From NCBI GenBank assembly GCA_016744695.1, contig JADGDV010000025.1, positions 1-52,967 on the forward strand: 52,967 bases of DNA. The letters run 5' to 3'. The notes beneath the pieces were generated by a model that did not search any database, was not told the DNA's origin, and saw only the letters and a list, made by a program, of their open reading frames with translations. Source of the DNA: Hahellaceae bacterium. GTDB taxonomy: Bacteria > Pseudomonadota > Gammaproteobacteria > Pseudomonadales > Oleiphilaceae. Positions 16,175-25,115 of the stretch are shown here, in pieces. The translations under genes were made by a program, and so were the position numbers. Within the stretch, counting starts at the first letter, position 1; every line of letters starts with the position of its first letter.

Positions 16175-17674
16175 GTGAGCCCCCCTTCACCACAAGCCAC
16201 AGGTATCCGCAAACTTTCGCTTAGTTTCACGCTCATCGCTTTAGCGTGCCTATTTTTCGCAGATACCAGTATTATTACAACGAACCCTTGGGGAGAAGTA
16301 GGCAACATTGGGCAGGGCTTAATCACCCCATCGTTTACATCACCGTCGACACTTTTAACCAGCTTAATGAACACCCTAGCCTTTGCGCTCATCGGTGTCG
16401 TTTTTGCCGCTCTACTAGGCATGGTATTGGCTCACTTCTTTGAGTGGCGAGTCGTTCGGATATCGTGCGCGTTTATTCGTTCTATCCATGAACTTTTTTG
16501 GGCACTGATTTTCTTACAGGTTTTTGGCTTAAGCACCCTGACAGGGCTTCTCGCCATCATCATCCCTTATACGGGTATTTTTGCCAAAGTCTATGCCGAA
16601 ATATTAGAAGAAAGTGATCAAACAGCCCTCCAACGGCTACCCATAGCAACCAGCCGCTGGTCTTCTCACCTCTATGCTCGCTTAATGCCTGCTTGGCCAC
16701 AACTCGTTCATTACACTCAATATAGGCTTGAATGCGGTATCCGTAGCAGCTCTGTGCTGGGTTTCGTGGGTCTACCAACCTTAGGTTTTCACTTAGAGTC
16801 CTTCTTTAAACAAGGTTATTATTCAGAGGCAGCTGGCGTTCTGTATTTATTTATTGCCGTCATCGCACTCATGCGCTTTTGGGCAAAGAAAAGGTACCTT
16901 TTACCCCTGCTAGTTATTGCGTTTATCTGGTTACCATTTCAAGTCAGCGTTGATACAGACTTACTCTATCGCTTTTTCAGTCACGATATACTGCCTGCTC
17001 CGCTTCGACAAGAAGGCCCATTAACAATGGGTAGCTGGAGCCAAACATTAGATTGGTGCATTTTGTTATTTAAAGATCAAATTCTAGTCGGTAGTTGGAA
17101 TACCTTATTGCTCACTCAAATAGCGTTAGTGGGTAGCGGCATAACCGCATTATTGTTATACCCTCTTATTTCTCCATTATTTTTCACTCAACGAAAAAGA
17201 ACCGTCGGTCACCTCTTTCTTATAACGCTTCGCTCTATACCTGAACTTATTTTTGCATTCGTCATATTGCTTATAACAGGGCCTTCAATGATCCCCGCGA
17301 TTATTGCGTTAAGTTTGCATAACGGGGCCATTATCGCTCATTTAATCGGCCGTTATACTGAAGTAATAAAACTACGAGCCGACAGCCCTACCCACGGCAA
17401 CCGATACGCCTATGAAGTCACCCCCAGAATCTACAAACCCTTTTTGGCCTTTTTATTCTATCGCTGGGAGGTGATATTAAGAGAAAGTGCCATTTTAGGC
17501 ATTTTGGGCATTCAAACACTCGGATTTTTTATCGACTCAGCCTTCGAAGAGTTTCGTTTTGACCGTGCACTGTTTCTAATATTGGTCACCGCCTTGCTTA
17601 ACATTCTGGTAGACTCTTTCTCACGATCAATCAGAAGCAAGTTAAGACTCTCCACCTCACCTGAAGCCCAGTAG
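16175..17674 (+). CDS. ABC transporter permease with two fused membrane domains, putative selenium oxyanion importer
   Basis: From GTG at 16175, one base after the ATPase stop, the protein is 499 residues. An ATG at 16109 would add 22 residues that overlap the ATPase gene and lack membrane character. It contains two successive PhnE-like permease modules. The first has SIHELFWALIFLQVFGL (about residues 105-125) and the EAA-like LPIATSRWSSHLYARLMPAWPQ. The second has RSIPELIFAFVILLITG (about 360-375) and a matching RIYKPFLAFLFYRWEVILRE loop. Two modules in one chain make a complete pore, where PhnE transporters usually use a homodimer. Confidence 0.85.
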   Translation: MSPPSPQATGIRKLSLSFTLIALACLFFADTSIITTNPWGEVGNIGQGLITPSFTSPSTLLTSLMNTLAFALIGVVFAALLGMVLAHFFEWRVVRISCAFIRSIHELFWALIFLQVFGLSTLTGLLAIIIPYTGIFAKVYAEILEESDQTALQRLPIATSRWSSHLYARLMPAWPQLVHYTQYRLECGIRSSSVLGFVGLPTLGFHLESFFKQGYYSEAAGVLYLFIAVIALMRFWAKKRYLLPLLVIAFIWLPFQVSVDTDLLYRFFSHDILPAPLRQEGPLTMGSWSQTLDWCILLFKDQILVGSWNTLLLTQIALVGSGITALLLYPLISPLFFTQRKRTVGHLFLITLRSIPELIFAFVILLITGPSMIPAIIALSLHNGAIIAHLIGRYTEVIKLRADSPTHGNRYAYEVTPRIYKPFLAFLFYRWEVILRESAILGILGIQTLGFFIDSAFEEFRFDRALFLILVTALLNILVDSFSRSIRSKLRLSTSPEAQ

Positions 17675-17695
17675 AGTCAAACAGAGAACCAGAAA

Positions 17696-19954
17696 ATGAT
17701 GAAGTTAGCCGCCCCTCAAATAACCCAAGACGTCGTTTTTATTGGTGGGGGGCACGCTCATGCAGTTGCGCTAAAAATGTTAGCCATGCAATCGTTGCAA
17801 GGCATTCGTTTAACGCTTATTTCTAATGCCGTTCAAACACCTTACTCAGGCATGTTGCCGGGCTTAATTGCAGGGCACTACACCTATGACCAAACCCATA
17901 TTGATTTAGGCCGATTATGCCGTGCCTGTGGTGTTCGTTTTATTGAAGACACGGTCGTTGAACTCGACACTGACACTCAAAAAATCATCTGTAAAGATCA
18001 CCCCCCATTCGATTACGACATACTCTCAATAGATACAGGCTCAACGCCTGACAAAAGTGCGGTCCCTGGTGCAAAAGAACTCACCCAAGGGGTCAAGCCC
18101 GTTCCTCAGTTTCTGGAGTACTGGCGCAATTTACAGCAGAGCATGAATGATGGAGGGTCAAACAATGACCCAATACGCATTGGTACAGTAGGGGGCGGCG
18201 CTAGTGCAGTAGAAGTATTACTGGCGATGCAACACCATCTTCAAAACATCGCAAAAAAAGAAAACAGATCACTTCCCGCGGTTGAGTTTCATGTAGTTTC
18301 AGGCTCTAAGCAGATACTGCCTAGCCACAACAATAAGGTGCGTAATAAATACAGCGAGCTATTAGAAGCACGTGGTATCACCACTCATAACGCATTCAGA
18401 GTCAGCCATATAACGCCCGTAGAGACTAATAAAAACACACAGGCAAAACAGCTATTCGCAGAAGACGGGCGAATACTTGAGTTAGATGAGATCATCTGGA
18501 CAACAGCCGCTCAACCAGCAAAATGGCCCGCAAAAGCAGGGTTATCTTGCAGTAGTCGAGGCTTCATCACCGTTAACGACAGTCTACAAACACTCTCACA
18601 CCCGAATATTTTTGCCACTGGTGATATTGCCGATATGGTCAACCATCCCCGCCCCAAAGCAGGAGTTTTTGCAGTCAGACAAGGTAAACCCCTAGCGATA
18701 AATATCATTCGGGCACTGCAAAAAAAGGCCCTTAAGCCTTTCAAGCCTCAAGAGAAATTTCTCAGTTTAGTCAGCACCGGAGAACAGTACGCAGTAGCCT
18801 CCCGAGGCAATTGGGCACTTGCAGGAAAGTGGGTTTGGCGATGGAAAGATCATATCGACCAAAAGTTCATGGTTCAAATTAACACCTTCACTATGAACAA
18901 AGAGCAATCAACAACAGAGTCACCTGCCATGCGCTGCGGAGGTTGTGGTGCAAAAGTAGGACAACCCATTCTGCAGCGAGTCATTAGCCAATTAACGACC
19001 CCCCTCAACAACTTAGTACAACTAGGTTTGGACGCTCCGGATGACGCCGCTGTTTTAAAAGTCCCTGAGGGGAAATTACTCATTCAATCTGTTGATGCTT
19101 TCAGAAGTATGATTGATGACGACTACCTATTTGGACAAATTGCCGCCAACCATGCATTGGGGGATATTTTTGCGATGGGAGCAAGCCCTCACTCTGCTCA
19201 AGCGATAGTAACCCTTCCCTACGCTAGCGAAGCCAAGGTTGAACAGCAACTCCTTCACATCATGCAAGGCGCAACAAAAGTATTCAACCAGTGCGGCATG
19301 ACATTAGTGGGTGGTCACACGGCTGAAGGCGCGGAACTGTCCCTCGGTTTTTCTGTCAATGGCATTGCTCACCCAGATCAACTATTGAGAAAATCAGGAC
19401 TCAAAGCGGGTGATAAAATAATCCTGACAAAACCCTTAGGAACCGGTGCATTATTTGCTGCAGACATGAGGGGTGAAGCACAAGGTCATTGGATAAAACA
19501 AGCCACGCAGTCAATGGTTCAATTAAACCAAGCCGCAGCCGATTGCTTAATTAAGTTCAACACCAAAGCCTGTACCGATGTAACAGGCTTTGGCCTAGTA
19601 GGCCACCTAATAGAAATGCTCAGAGCTTCAGGCGTTAATGCGAATTTATGTTTAAACGAGCTTCCATTATTAGAGGGCGCCTCGGAGTGCTTTAAAGCAG
19701 GCATTGTAAGCACGCTACAACCCCAGAATAAAAAAACACACCACTACATCAGTAATTACAATCAATTTTCTGACTTGCCCGATCTAGAGGTATTATTCGA
19801 CCCTCAAACGGCGGGGGGGCTTATTGCAGGCGTTTCAGCAGATGTCGCTGAAGAGTGCATTCAAGCATTAACAGCACTAGGCTATGTTCATGCGAGTGTT
19901 ATTGGTGAGGTTATTGACGAACAAAAGGGAGTAAAGCTAATCTCTTTAGTTTAA
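17696..19954 (+). CDS. selD: FAD-dependent oxidoreductase fused to selenide, water dikinase (SelD)
   Basis: The 752-residue protein has two parts. Residues 1 to about 395 form a pyridine nucleotide-disulfide oxidoreductase of the NADH dehydrogenase type (FAD motif FIGGGHAHA near 16-24, NAD motif GTVGGGASAVE, FATGDIAD). Residues about 408-752 are SelD, which makes selenophosphate from selenide and ATP. Active-site Cys417 and Lys420 lie in RCGGCGAKV, followed by GLDAPDDAAV, DIFAMGA, GGHTAEGAEL, DVTGFGLVGH and DPQTAGG. The nucleophile is Cys, not selenocysteine. The fusion suggests the flavoprotein supplies reduced selenium to the kinase; that is inference. It is the last gene of the selenium block and feeds MnmH. 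Confidence 0.94.
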   Translation: MMKLAAPQITQDVVFIGGGHAHAVALKMLAMQSLQGIRLTLISNAVQTPYSGMLPGLIAGHYTYDQTHIDLGRLCRACGVRFIEDTVVELDTDTQKIICKDHPPFDYDILSIDTGSTPDKSAVPGAKELTQGVKPVPQFLEYWRNLQQSMNDGGSNNDPIRIGTVGGGASAVEVLLAMQHHLQNIAKKENRSLPAVEFHVVSGSKQILPSHNNKVRNKYSELLEARGITTHNAFRVSHITPVETNKNTQAKQLFAEDGRILELDEIIWTTAAQPAKWPAKAGLSCSSRGFITVNDSLQTLSHPNIFATGDIADMVNHPRPKAGVFAVRQGKPLAINIIRALQKKALKPFKPQEKFLSLVSTGEQYAVASRGNWALAGKWVWRWKDHIDQKFMVQINTFTMNKEQSTTESPAMRCGGCGAKVGQPILQRVISQLTTPLNNLVQLGLDAPDDAAVLKVPEGKLLIQSVDAFRSMIDDDYLFGQIAANHALGDIFAMGASPHSAQAIVTLPYASEAKVEQQLLHIMQGATKVFNQCGMTLVGGHTAEGAELSLGFSVNGIAHPDQLLRKSGLKAGDKIILTKPLGTGALFAADMRGEAQGHWIKQATQSMVQLNQAAADCLIKFNTKACTDVTGFGLVGHLIEMLRASGVNANLCLNELPLLEGASECFKAGIVSTLQPQNKKTHHYISNYNQFSDLPDLEVLFDPQTAGGLIAGVSADVAEECIQALTALGYVHASVIGEVIDEQKGVKLISLV

Positions 19955-20048
19955 GAGAGACAGCGCATTATTTGACATAAAGCATTCACTATCCTTAACT
20001 TAATATTGATTTCACCCATATGATATTGATACTAGGAAATTGGACAGT

Positions 20049-21086
20049 ATGCCTTGGCAATGGATTAGTCAGATATTTAACAGAGCCTCCCCAAAGAATC
20101 AAAAGCCCCTATTGGTCACCAAGGTAAACCAAGGAGGCAATGTAAATACCATTAATGAAAATTCACGTCCTCCAGTTCAACAGTCGGCCAAAGACCTCGA
20201 GCTTGCATTTTTTTGCTGGCTACTAGAATGTAGCGACGCAGATTTAAACTACGATTCAAAAGCGTTAGGCGAGAAAGAAGAACGACTTCTTAAAGCACTT
20301 GACCAAGACACACTTAATTTGAATCAATTACCCCGCCGGCCAGCATCATTCCCTATTCTTATTAAGTTGTTAAATGATACAAACACATCCCTCACTGATA
20401 TATCCAGCACACTGCTATCAGACCCTGCACTCGCTACCAAAACATTACAAACCGCAAACTCACCCTTTTTTAAAATATCTTCAGAGTCTATCGATAGCGT
20501 TGAGCGAGCCGTTTTTGTACTTGGAAGCCAAGGTATTCGAAACATCATCTCAACCACCGTGATGATGCCCATGCTGAAAGGGAAAGGAAGTAAGGAAAGC
20601 CTGTTCAGCCAAAAAGCCTGGGAGTGGGCGCTTTTATCGGCCACGGCAAGTGATCAATACTCGAATATTCAAGGGCATGAGCCCGGCGCGCTTTATTTGC
20701 TGGGCTTACTCCCATCACTTGCTTATCTTGTAATATACCGGTCGCTATTAGCACATCAAAGTAAACATCAGCCATTTAAAGATATTGAACCTGCACTAGT
20801 AAAGTCAATTATTCAAAAAAGGAGTTGGAAAGTCTGTCATGACATATGCCAACAATGGGGTCTGCCACCCTCATCGAATAAATACTTGCTAGATGCAGAA
20901 AGACCTTCTCCCACCTCCACCTTTACACCGTTAAGAGATGGCATATTAATGGGGAGCCACAAGGTGTTGCAGAGCACGAATAGATCCCCAATTAATGATC
21001 TCAATGCATTTTCTTTAACCAGCGCAACAACAGCGGTTAATACACGTGTTATCGAGTATATTGAAGACCGAATGAAAGGTGAATGA
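20049..21086 (+). CDS. HDOD domain protein
   Basis: The protein has 345 residues from ATG 20049. A TTG at 20040 would add three, but the AGGA at 20034-20037 is better spaced for the ATG. After a short basic/variable N-terminus (about 1-90) it carries an HDOD domain: LPRRPASFPILIKLLND, LLSDPALATKTLQTANSPFF, IDSVERAVFVLGSQGIRNIIS. HDOD proteins lack catalytic HD residues and act as signalling scaffolds, often near c-di-GMP or chemotaxis systems. The exact role is unknown. It converges on argA with only 9 bp between the stops. Confidence 0.82.
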   Translation: MPWQWISQIFNRASPKNQKPLLVTKVNQGGNVNTINENSRPPVQQSAKDLELAFFCWLLECSDADLNYDSKALGEKEERLLKALDQDTLNLNQLPRRPASFPILIKLLNDTNTSLTDISSTLLSDPALATKTLQTANSPFFKISSESIDSVERAVFVLGSQGIRNIISTTVMMPMLKGKGSKESLFSQKAWEWALLSATASDQYSNIQGHEPGALYLLGLLPSLAYLVIYRSLLAHQSKHQPFKDIEPALVKSIIQKRSWKVCHDICQQWGLPPSSNKYLLDAERPSPTSTFTPLRDGILMGSHKVLQSTNRSPINDLNAFSLTSATTAVNTRVIEYIEDRMKGE

Positions 21087-21095
21087 AAACATAAA

Positions 21096-22406
21096 CTACA
21101 AATGCTTCACAAAGACCTTAGAGTTTCTATTCAGGTTGTAGTTTGACTGTTTGTTTCCTGGCAAACTATCCTTTGTTGATTTCTCAAAACCTCGTTCGAT
21201 AAACCAGTGCTCAGTCTGAGTCGTTAATACAAATAGTCGGCTAAAACCATGAGATCGTGCTCGCTTCTCTACCGCCTCTAGCAATGTATCTCCCCTGCCA
21301 TAGCGACGATAATCTGAACGTACAGCAAAGCATGACAATTCGCCCGCACCATCTTCAGGGAAGGGATACAGGGCGGCACAACCAATAACAGCACCGTCTC
21401 GCTCATCTACGGTAAAATAAGCTATTTCTGTTTCAATTAATTCTCTTGATCGACGAACAAGCACCCCTTGCTCTTCAAGGGGTTGAATCAGCTCCATGAT
21501 GCCGTTGATATCATCCAGCTTTGCGGGGCGAACTTGTTCATAATCATCCGAGTTGACCATGGTACCACCACCATCACGAGTGAATAGCTCTTCAAGTACC
21601 GCGCCATTGGTTTTATAACTGATAATATGGGCCCGCTTTACGCCGTTAGCACAGGCTTCACAGGCGGCTTTTAATTGCCCTACGGCTAGATCATCCAAGT
21701 TTTCTGATGACGCCATCAGCGCACGACCATCAGCGATGGTTAGCTCTCGAATTAAATGCCCTTTTGTATCCATAACGCCAGGCTTATCTGTCAGCATAAT
21801 TAGCTTTTCAGCTTTTAGCGCTGCAGCCGCGGTACTAGCAACGTCCTCATAACTCAAATTGAATGCATCACCCGTTACTGAATAGCCTAACGAAGGTAGT
21901 AAAACCACAGCACCAGCATCCAGTAAGCCTTCAATAGCTTCTCGGTCTATTCGTCTAACCTTACCTGTATGGCAAAGGTCTGTTCCCTCCAATACCCCCA
22001 CAGGCCTAGCCATAATAAAGTTACCGCTACACACGCGAATTTTAGCGCCGTGCATAGGAGAGTTAACAACGCCGGTAGAAAGTCGAGCCTCTAGTGTTGC
22101 ACGTAACCGACCCGACACCTCTAGAATATGAGGCATTATTGATTCATGGGTTATGCGTAAACCTTTGTGGAATTCAGACTCAACACCCGCATCATTAAGA
22201 CGGGCATCAATTTGAGGTCGAGCACCAAAAGCCACCACCAACCTCACCCCAAGACTGTTAAGCAGTGCGATATCATGAATAATATTAATTAAGTTTTCAT
22301 CTTCTAGAGCTTCACCACACAGCGTAAGAACAACGGTTCGTGTTCTGTGTGCATTAATATAAGGTGATGATTGTCTAAACCAATTAACCCACTCTTTAGA
22401 ACTCAC
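21096..22406 (-). CDS. argA: Amino-acid N-acetyltransferase (N-acetylglutamate synthase)
   Basis: ArgA makes N-acetylglutamate, the first step of arginine synthesis. The 436-residue protein has the classical layout: an amino-acid-kinase-like domain (about 1-285; RTVVLTLCGEAL, LVVAFGARPQID, VLLPSLGYSVTGDAFN), which binds arginine, and a GNAT domain (about 290-436; SCFAVRSDYRRYGRGDTLL). The length equals E. coli ArgA (443) closely. The start overlaps the argE stop by 11 bp. Feedback inhibition by arginine is expected for this family. Confidence 0.95.
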   Translation of the reverse strand: MSSKEWVNWFRQSSPYINAHRTRTVVLTLCGEALEDENLINIIHDIALLNSLGVRLVVAFGARPQIDARLNDAGVESEFHKGLRITHESIMPHILEVSGRLRATLEARLSTGVVNSPMHGAKIRVCSGNFIMARPVGVLEGTDLCHTGKVRRIDREAIEGLLDAGAVVLLPSLGYSVTGDAFNLSYEDVASTAAAALKAEKLIMLTDKPGVMDTKGHLIRELTIADGRALMASSENLDDLAVGQLKAACEACANGVKRAHIISYKTNGAVLEELFTRDGGGTMVNSDDYEQVRPAKLDDINGIMELIQPLEEQGVLVRRSRELIETEIAYFTVDERDGAVIGCAALYPFPEDGAGELSCFAVRSDYRRYGRGDTLLEAVEKRARSHGFSRLFVLTTQTEHWFIERGFEKSTKDSLPGNKQSNYNLNRNSKVFVKHL

Positions 22407-23580
22407 CTTTTATCTCTCCCTCATTGATACAATACTGTTGAATTAGCCCTTGTAGAATAGCAACCGCGGGCTTTATTTGGTCAACGGCTAAAAATTCATC
22501 AGGCTGATGTGCTTGGTCAATTGAGCCAGGCCCCATCACGATAGTTTCCATACCTAAACGCTGTAAGTAAGGCGCTTCCGTTGCAAAAGCAACCGCATCA
22601 GAGTTTTGGCCACTTAAACGTTCACAGGCTTTAACAAACACTGAGTCATCAGGTGTTTCAAAGGCAGGCACCCCGCCAAAAAGATGCTCAATTTCAAGTG
22701 TAACCTGATGCTTTTGAGCAATAGGTGTCACTCGCTGACTAATCAATTCTCTCAGTGAGTCGATATCCATTCCAGGTAAGGGCCTTAGATCAAACTGGAG
22801 TTCACACGACCCACATATACGGTTAGGATTATCGCCCCCATGGATATGACCAAAATTCATAGTCGGTACATCAATTTCAAAAGCAGGGTTCTGATACTGG
22901 GCTTGCAACATATTTCTGAACTCAACAAGATCAGATAACACTTCAACCATACAATCTAAAGCACTACGCCCTAACGAAGGATTAGATGAGTGGCCTGACT
23001 GCCCTTGAAGTCGAATGCACTCCATCATCATGCCTTTATGCATACGGATAGGCTTTAAGCTTGTAGGCTCTCCTATAACGGCACAACGCGCTTTGGGTCT
23101 ACCTGCTTCGGCCAAGGCGCGAGCTCCTGACATAGAGCTCTCTTCATCAGCGGTGGCTATTACAATCAATGGTTGTTTAAAGTCCGCCCCCACAAAGGAG
23201 CGAACAGCACTTAATATGACCGGGAAAAAACCCTTCATATCACAACTACCTAAGCCATAAAACCGGTTATCGCGATAGCTAAGCGAAAAAGGATCGGAGC
23301 TCCATTTTGACTCATCAAAAGGCACCGTGTCTGTATGCCCTGAAAGCACCAAGCCTCCAGAGCCATGCCCTATTGTTGCGATTAAATTTTGCTTACCCGA
23401 AAGTCCAGGTACATCCATGATTTCAACAGAAAAACCTAGCTGACCAAACCAGTCAGCCAAAAGTTTAATCACCTGACTATTACTTTGATCCCATGATGAT
23501 GAAGGGCTACTTATAGACGGTGCAGAAATGAGCTGTTTAAGCAGCTCATCGAACTCAGGTAATGAAACATCCTTTATCAT
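22396..23580 (-). CDS. argE: Acetylornithine deacetylase
   Basis: ArgE releases ornithine and acetate from N-acetylornithine in the linear arginine pathway. The 394-residue M20 metallopeptidase-type protein shows GLVLSGHTDTVPFD, GLGSCDMKGFF, ATADEESSMSGA and VIGEPTSLKPIRMHKG, which hold the zinc ligands and catalytic acids, and the C-terminal GPGSIDQAHQPDE. I prefer ATG 23580 over an upstream GTG at 23595. It follows the stop of the preceding gene by one base and has a GGAAATAGC ribosome site. The first choice would overlap that gene. Confidence 0.93.
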   Translation of the reverse strand: MIKDVSLPEFDELLKQLISAPSISSPSSSWDQSNSQVIKLLADWFGQLGFSVEIMDVPGLSGKQNLIATIGHGSGGLVLSGHTDTVPFDESKWSSDPFSLSYRDNRFYGLGSCDMKGFFPVILSAVRSFVGADFKQPLIVIATADEESSMSGARALAEAGRPKARCAVIGEPTSLKPIRMHKGMMMECIRLQGQSGHSSNPSLGRSALDCMVEVLSDLVEFRNMLQAQYQNPAFEIDVPTMNFGHIHGGDNPNRICGSCELQFDLRPLPGMDIDSLRELISQRVTPIAQKHQVTLEIEHLFGGVPAFETPDDSVFVKACERLSGQNSDAVAFATEAPYLQRLGMETIVMGPGSIDQAHQPDEFLAVDQIKPAVAILQGLIQQYCINEGEIKGEF

Positions 23581-23581
23581 G

Positions 23582-24889
23582 CTATTTCCAAACACTAATC
23601 AAAGTAATATTTCGTTTCCTTAGCGGGTAACTCACTTTACCCCCCGATACAAGCTGTTCGACTTCAACAACAAATTCATCCACAGAAACAATTATACCTT
23701 CAACCTGTTTCCCGCTATCCAACTCAACTCGAACCGGGAAATTTAAGTAGTCACTTGCCTCTTCGGGCAAAATATCCTGGTAGCCTTTTTCAGGCATCTG
23801 GGGAATCGCAGGTTGCGCGCTACTGGGTGCCGTCAACTCTACATTAGAACCTGAATCACCGTAAAACCCTGCCATCTTTTTCTCTTCTAGCTCCAAGGAT
23901 AAATCAGGAAGCAGACTTCCATTTAATTTAATCTGTAAATTAAGCATGCTAACAATATCGTTAGCTGAAAATAATGAAAGCGCAGAGTAATCTATATCTT
24001 TATCTGGTGTAACGCTTATATTCAGCAAACCACCATCCAGTATGTATTGGCGATAAGTATCAACTAAAGATGGGTTTAGTGTAATACCATTATCTTGAAG
24101 ATCCGCATCCCACTCTTGAGCTGCTTGAGCAACATATGTTGTACGCTCTACGCCGGTCTTTTTACCACAGAAAAATGATAACCTTCGAAAGTATCCTCCG
24201 TCATGAAAATCCCATTGCGCTCGGTTGAGTATAGGCAGAGTAGGTGTTGTTAAAAGTGAATCCATTGAGCTTTCAGTCACCCCTAATTCAACCTTAATAT
24301 CGCTACGCCCCATGCTTTCTGAGTCAACAATAGATGATATTGTTAAGACCTTTGTCATGGGGTCGAGTCTGTACCCAATATCACTGCTTAAAGTGAATTT
24401 ATTGTAGCCCATAGATTTGAGCTCATCATTCTTCACAATAACGGTATCACCGCAACCATAAACGCCCAGAGGGTTAAAGCTGTTAGCGGAAGCGCCATCA
24501 TCCGTCTCATCAAGTGAGTTCAACAAACCTGCAATTTCACTATCAAGTGGGAGTGACATATTTTTTATGCTGAAGTGCATCTGGTCTGGCAGGCGTCGTT
24601 GAGAGATATTATCTTTCAGTTTAAATAAAGCGCTTGCGTCCTCTAGCTTCAAACTCACTTCATCAATAGAAATCGTTCCTTTGAGTAAATACGGTGTTAT
24701 TTCAATACCTGAAACGCCCACAGTTCCATCAAAGTCTGAGAATATCCAACTGTATTTAATACGCGCATGAGGCGCTAACTGCTCTTTAATCTCACTTAAT
24801 TGGTTATACACCTGATACCCGACATAACCCTTAAAAGAAGCTACCGAAGCAATGGCAACAAGAATAATTCCCCACAATAATTTTTTCAT
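23582..24889 (-). CDS. Conserved membrane-anchored protein of unknown function, upstream of argE
   Basis: The 435-residue product is not recognised with confidence. Residues 1-22 form one membrane anchor (MKKLLWGIILVAIASVASFKG). Most of the rest is beta-rich and probably periplasmic, with lipid-scaffold-like features (GVSGIEITPYLLKGTISIDEVSLKL) recalling DUF945/AsmA-type proteins. Two cysteines (YGCGDT and SFFCGKK) may pair. The last 60 residues look like a separate small barrel (YLNFPVRVELDSGKQVEGII...), Sm- or SH3-like. Its stop is one base from the argE start, so it is cotranscribed with argEA, yet no arginine role is evident. Confidence 0.75.
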   Translation of the reverse strand: MKKLLWGIILVAIASVASFKGYVGYQVYNQLSEIKEQLAPHARIKYSWIFSDFDGTVGVSGIEITPYLLKGTISIDEVSLKLEDASALFKLKDNISQRRLPDQMHFSIKNMSLPLDSEIAGLLNSLDETDDGASANSFNPLGVYGCGDTVIVKNDELKSMGYNKFTLSSDIGYRLDPMTKVLTISSIVDSESMGRSDIKVELGVTESSMDSLLTTPTLPILNRAQWDFHDGGYFRRLSFFCGKKTGVERTTYVAQAAQEWDADLQDNGITLNPSLVDTYRQYILDGGLLNISVTPDKDIDYSALSLFSANDIVSMLNLQIKLNGSLLPDLSLELEEKKMAGFYGDSGSNVELTAPSSAQPAIPQMPEKGYQDILPEEASDYLNFPVRVELDSGKQVEGIIVSVDEFVVEVEQLVSGGKVSYPLRKRNITLISVWK

Positions 24890-25115
24890 TACTAATAAAC
24901 ACCCTGAAGCAGAAAAATACGATGAACACTATAGCTAAACTATATCAGAGATATCTAAATAGGGTGCTGCAAGGAGTAATATATTTTCCTTAATGCAGTG
25001 ATCTAAGCAAGGAAATAATTTTTTGTAGTATTAACTCACTATGATTAGTAGTATTAGCCCTGTAAAATTATGGCATTGCCCCCTTCAACTTAGTGGAGAG
25101 GGATGGAAAAGGACA

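Noticed and set aside
18934-18958. Possible selenocysteine (in-frame TGA) in SelD
   Set aside because: The active-site codon is TGT and the neighbouring codon TGC, both cysteine; there is no in-frame TGA.
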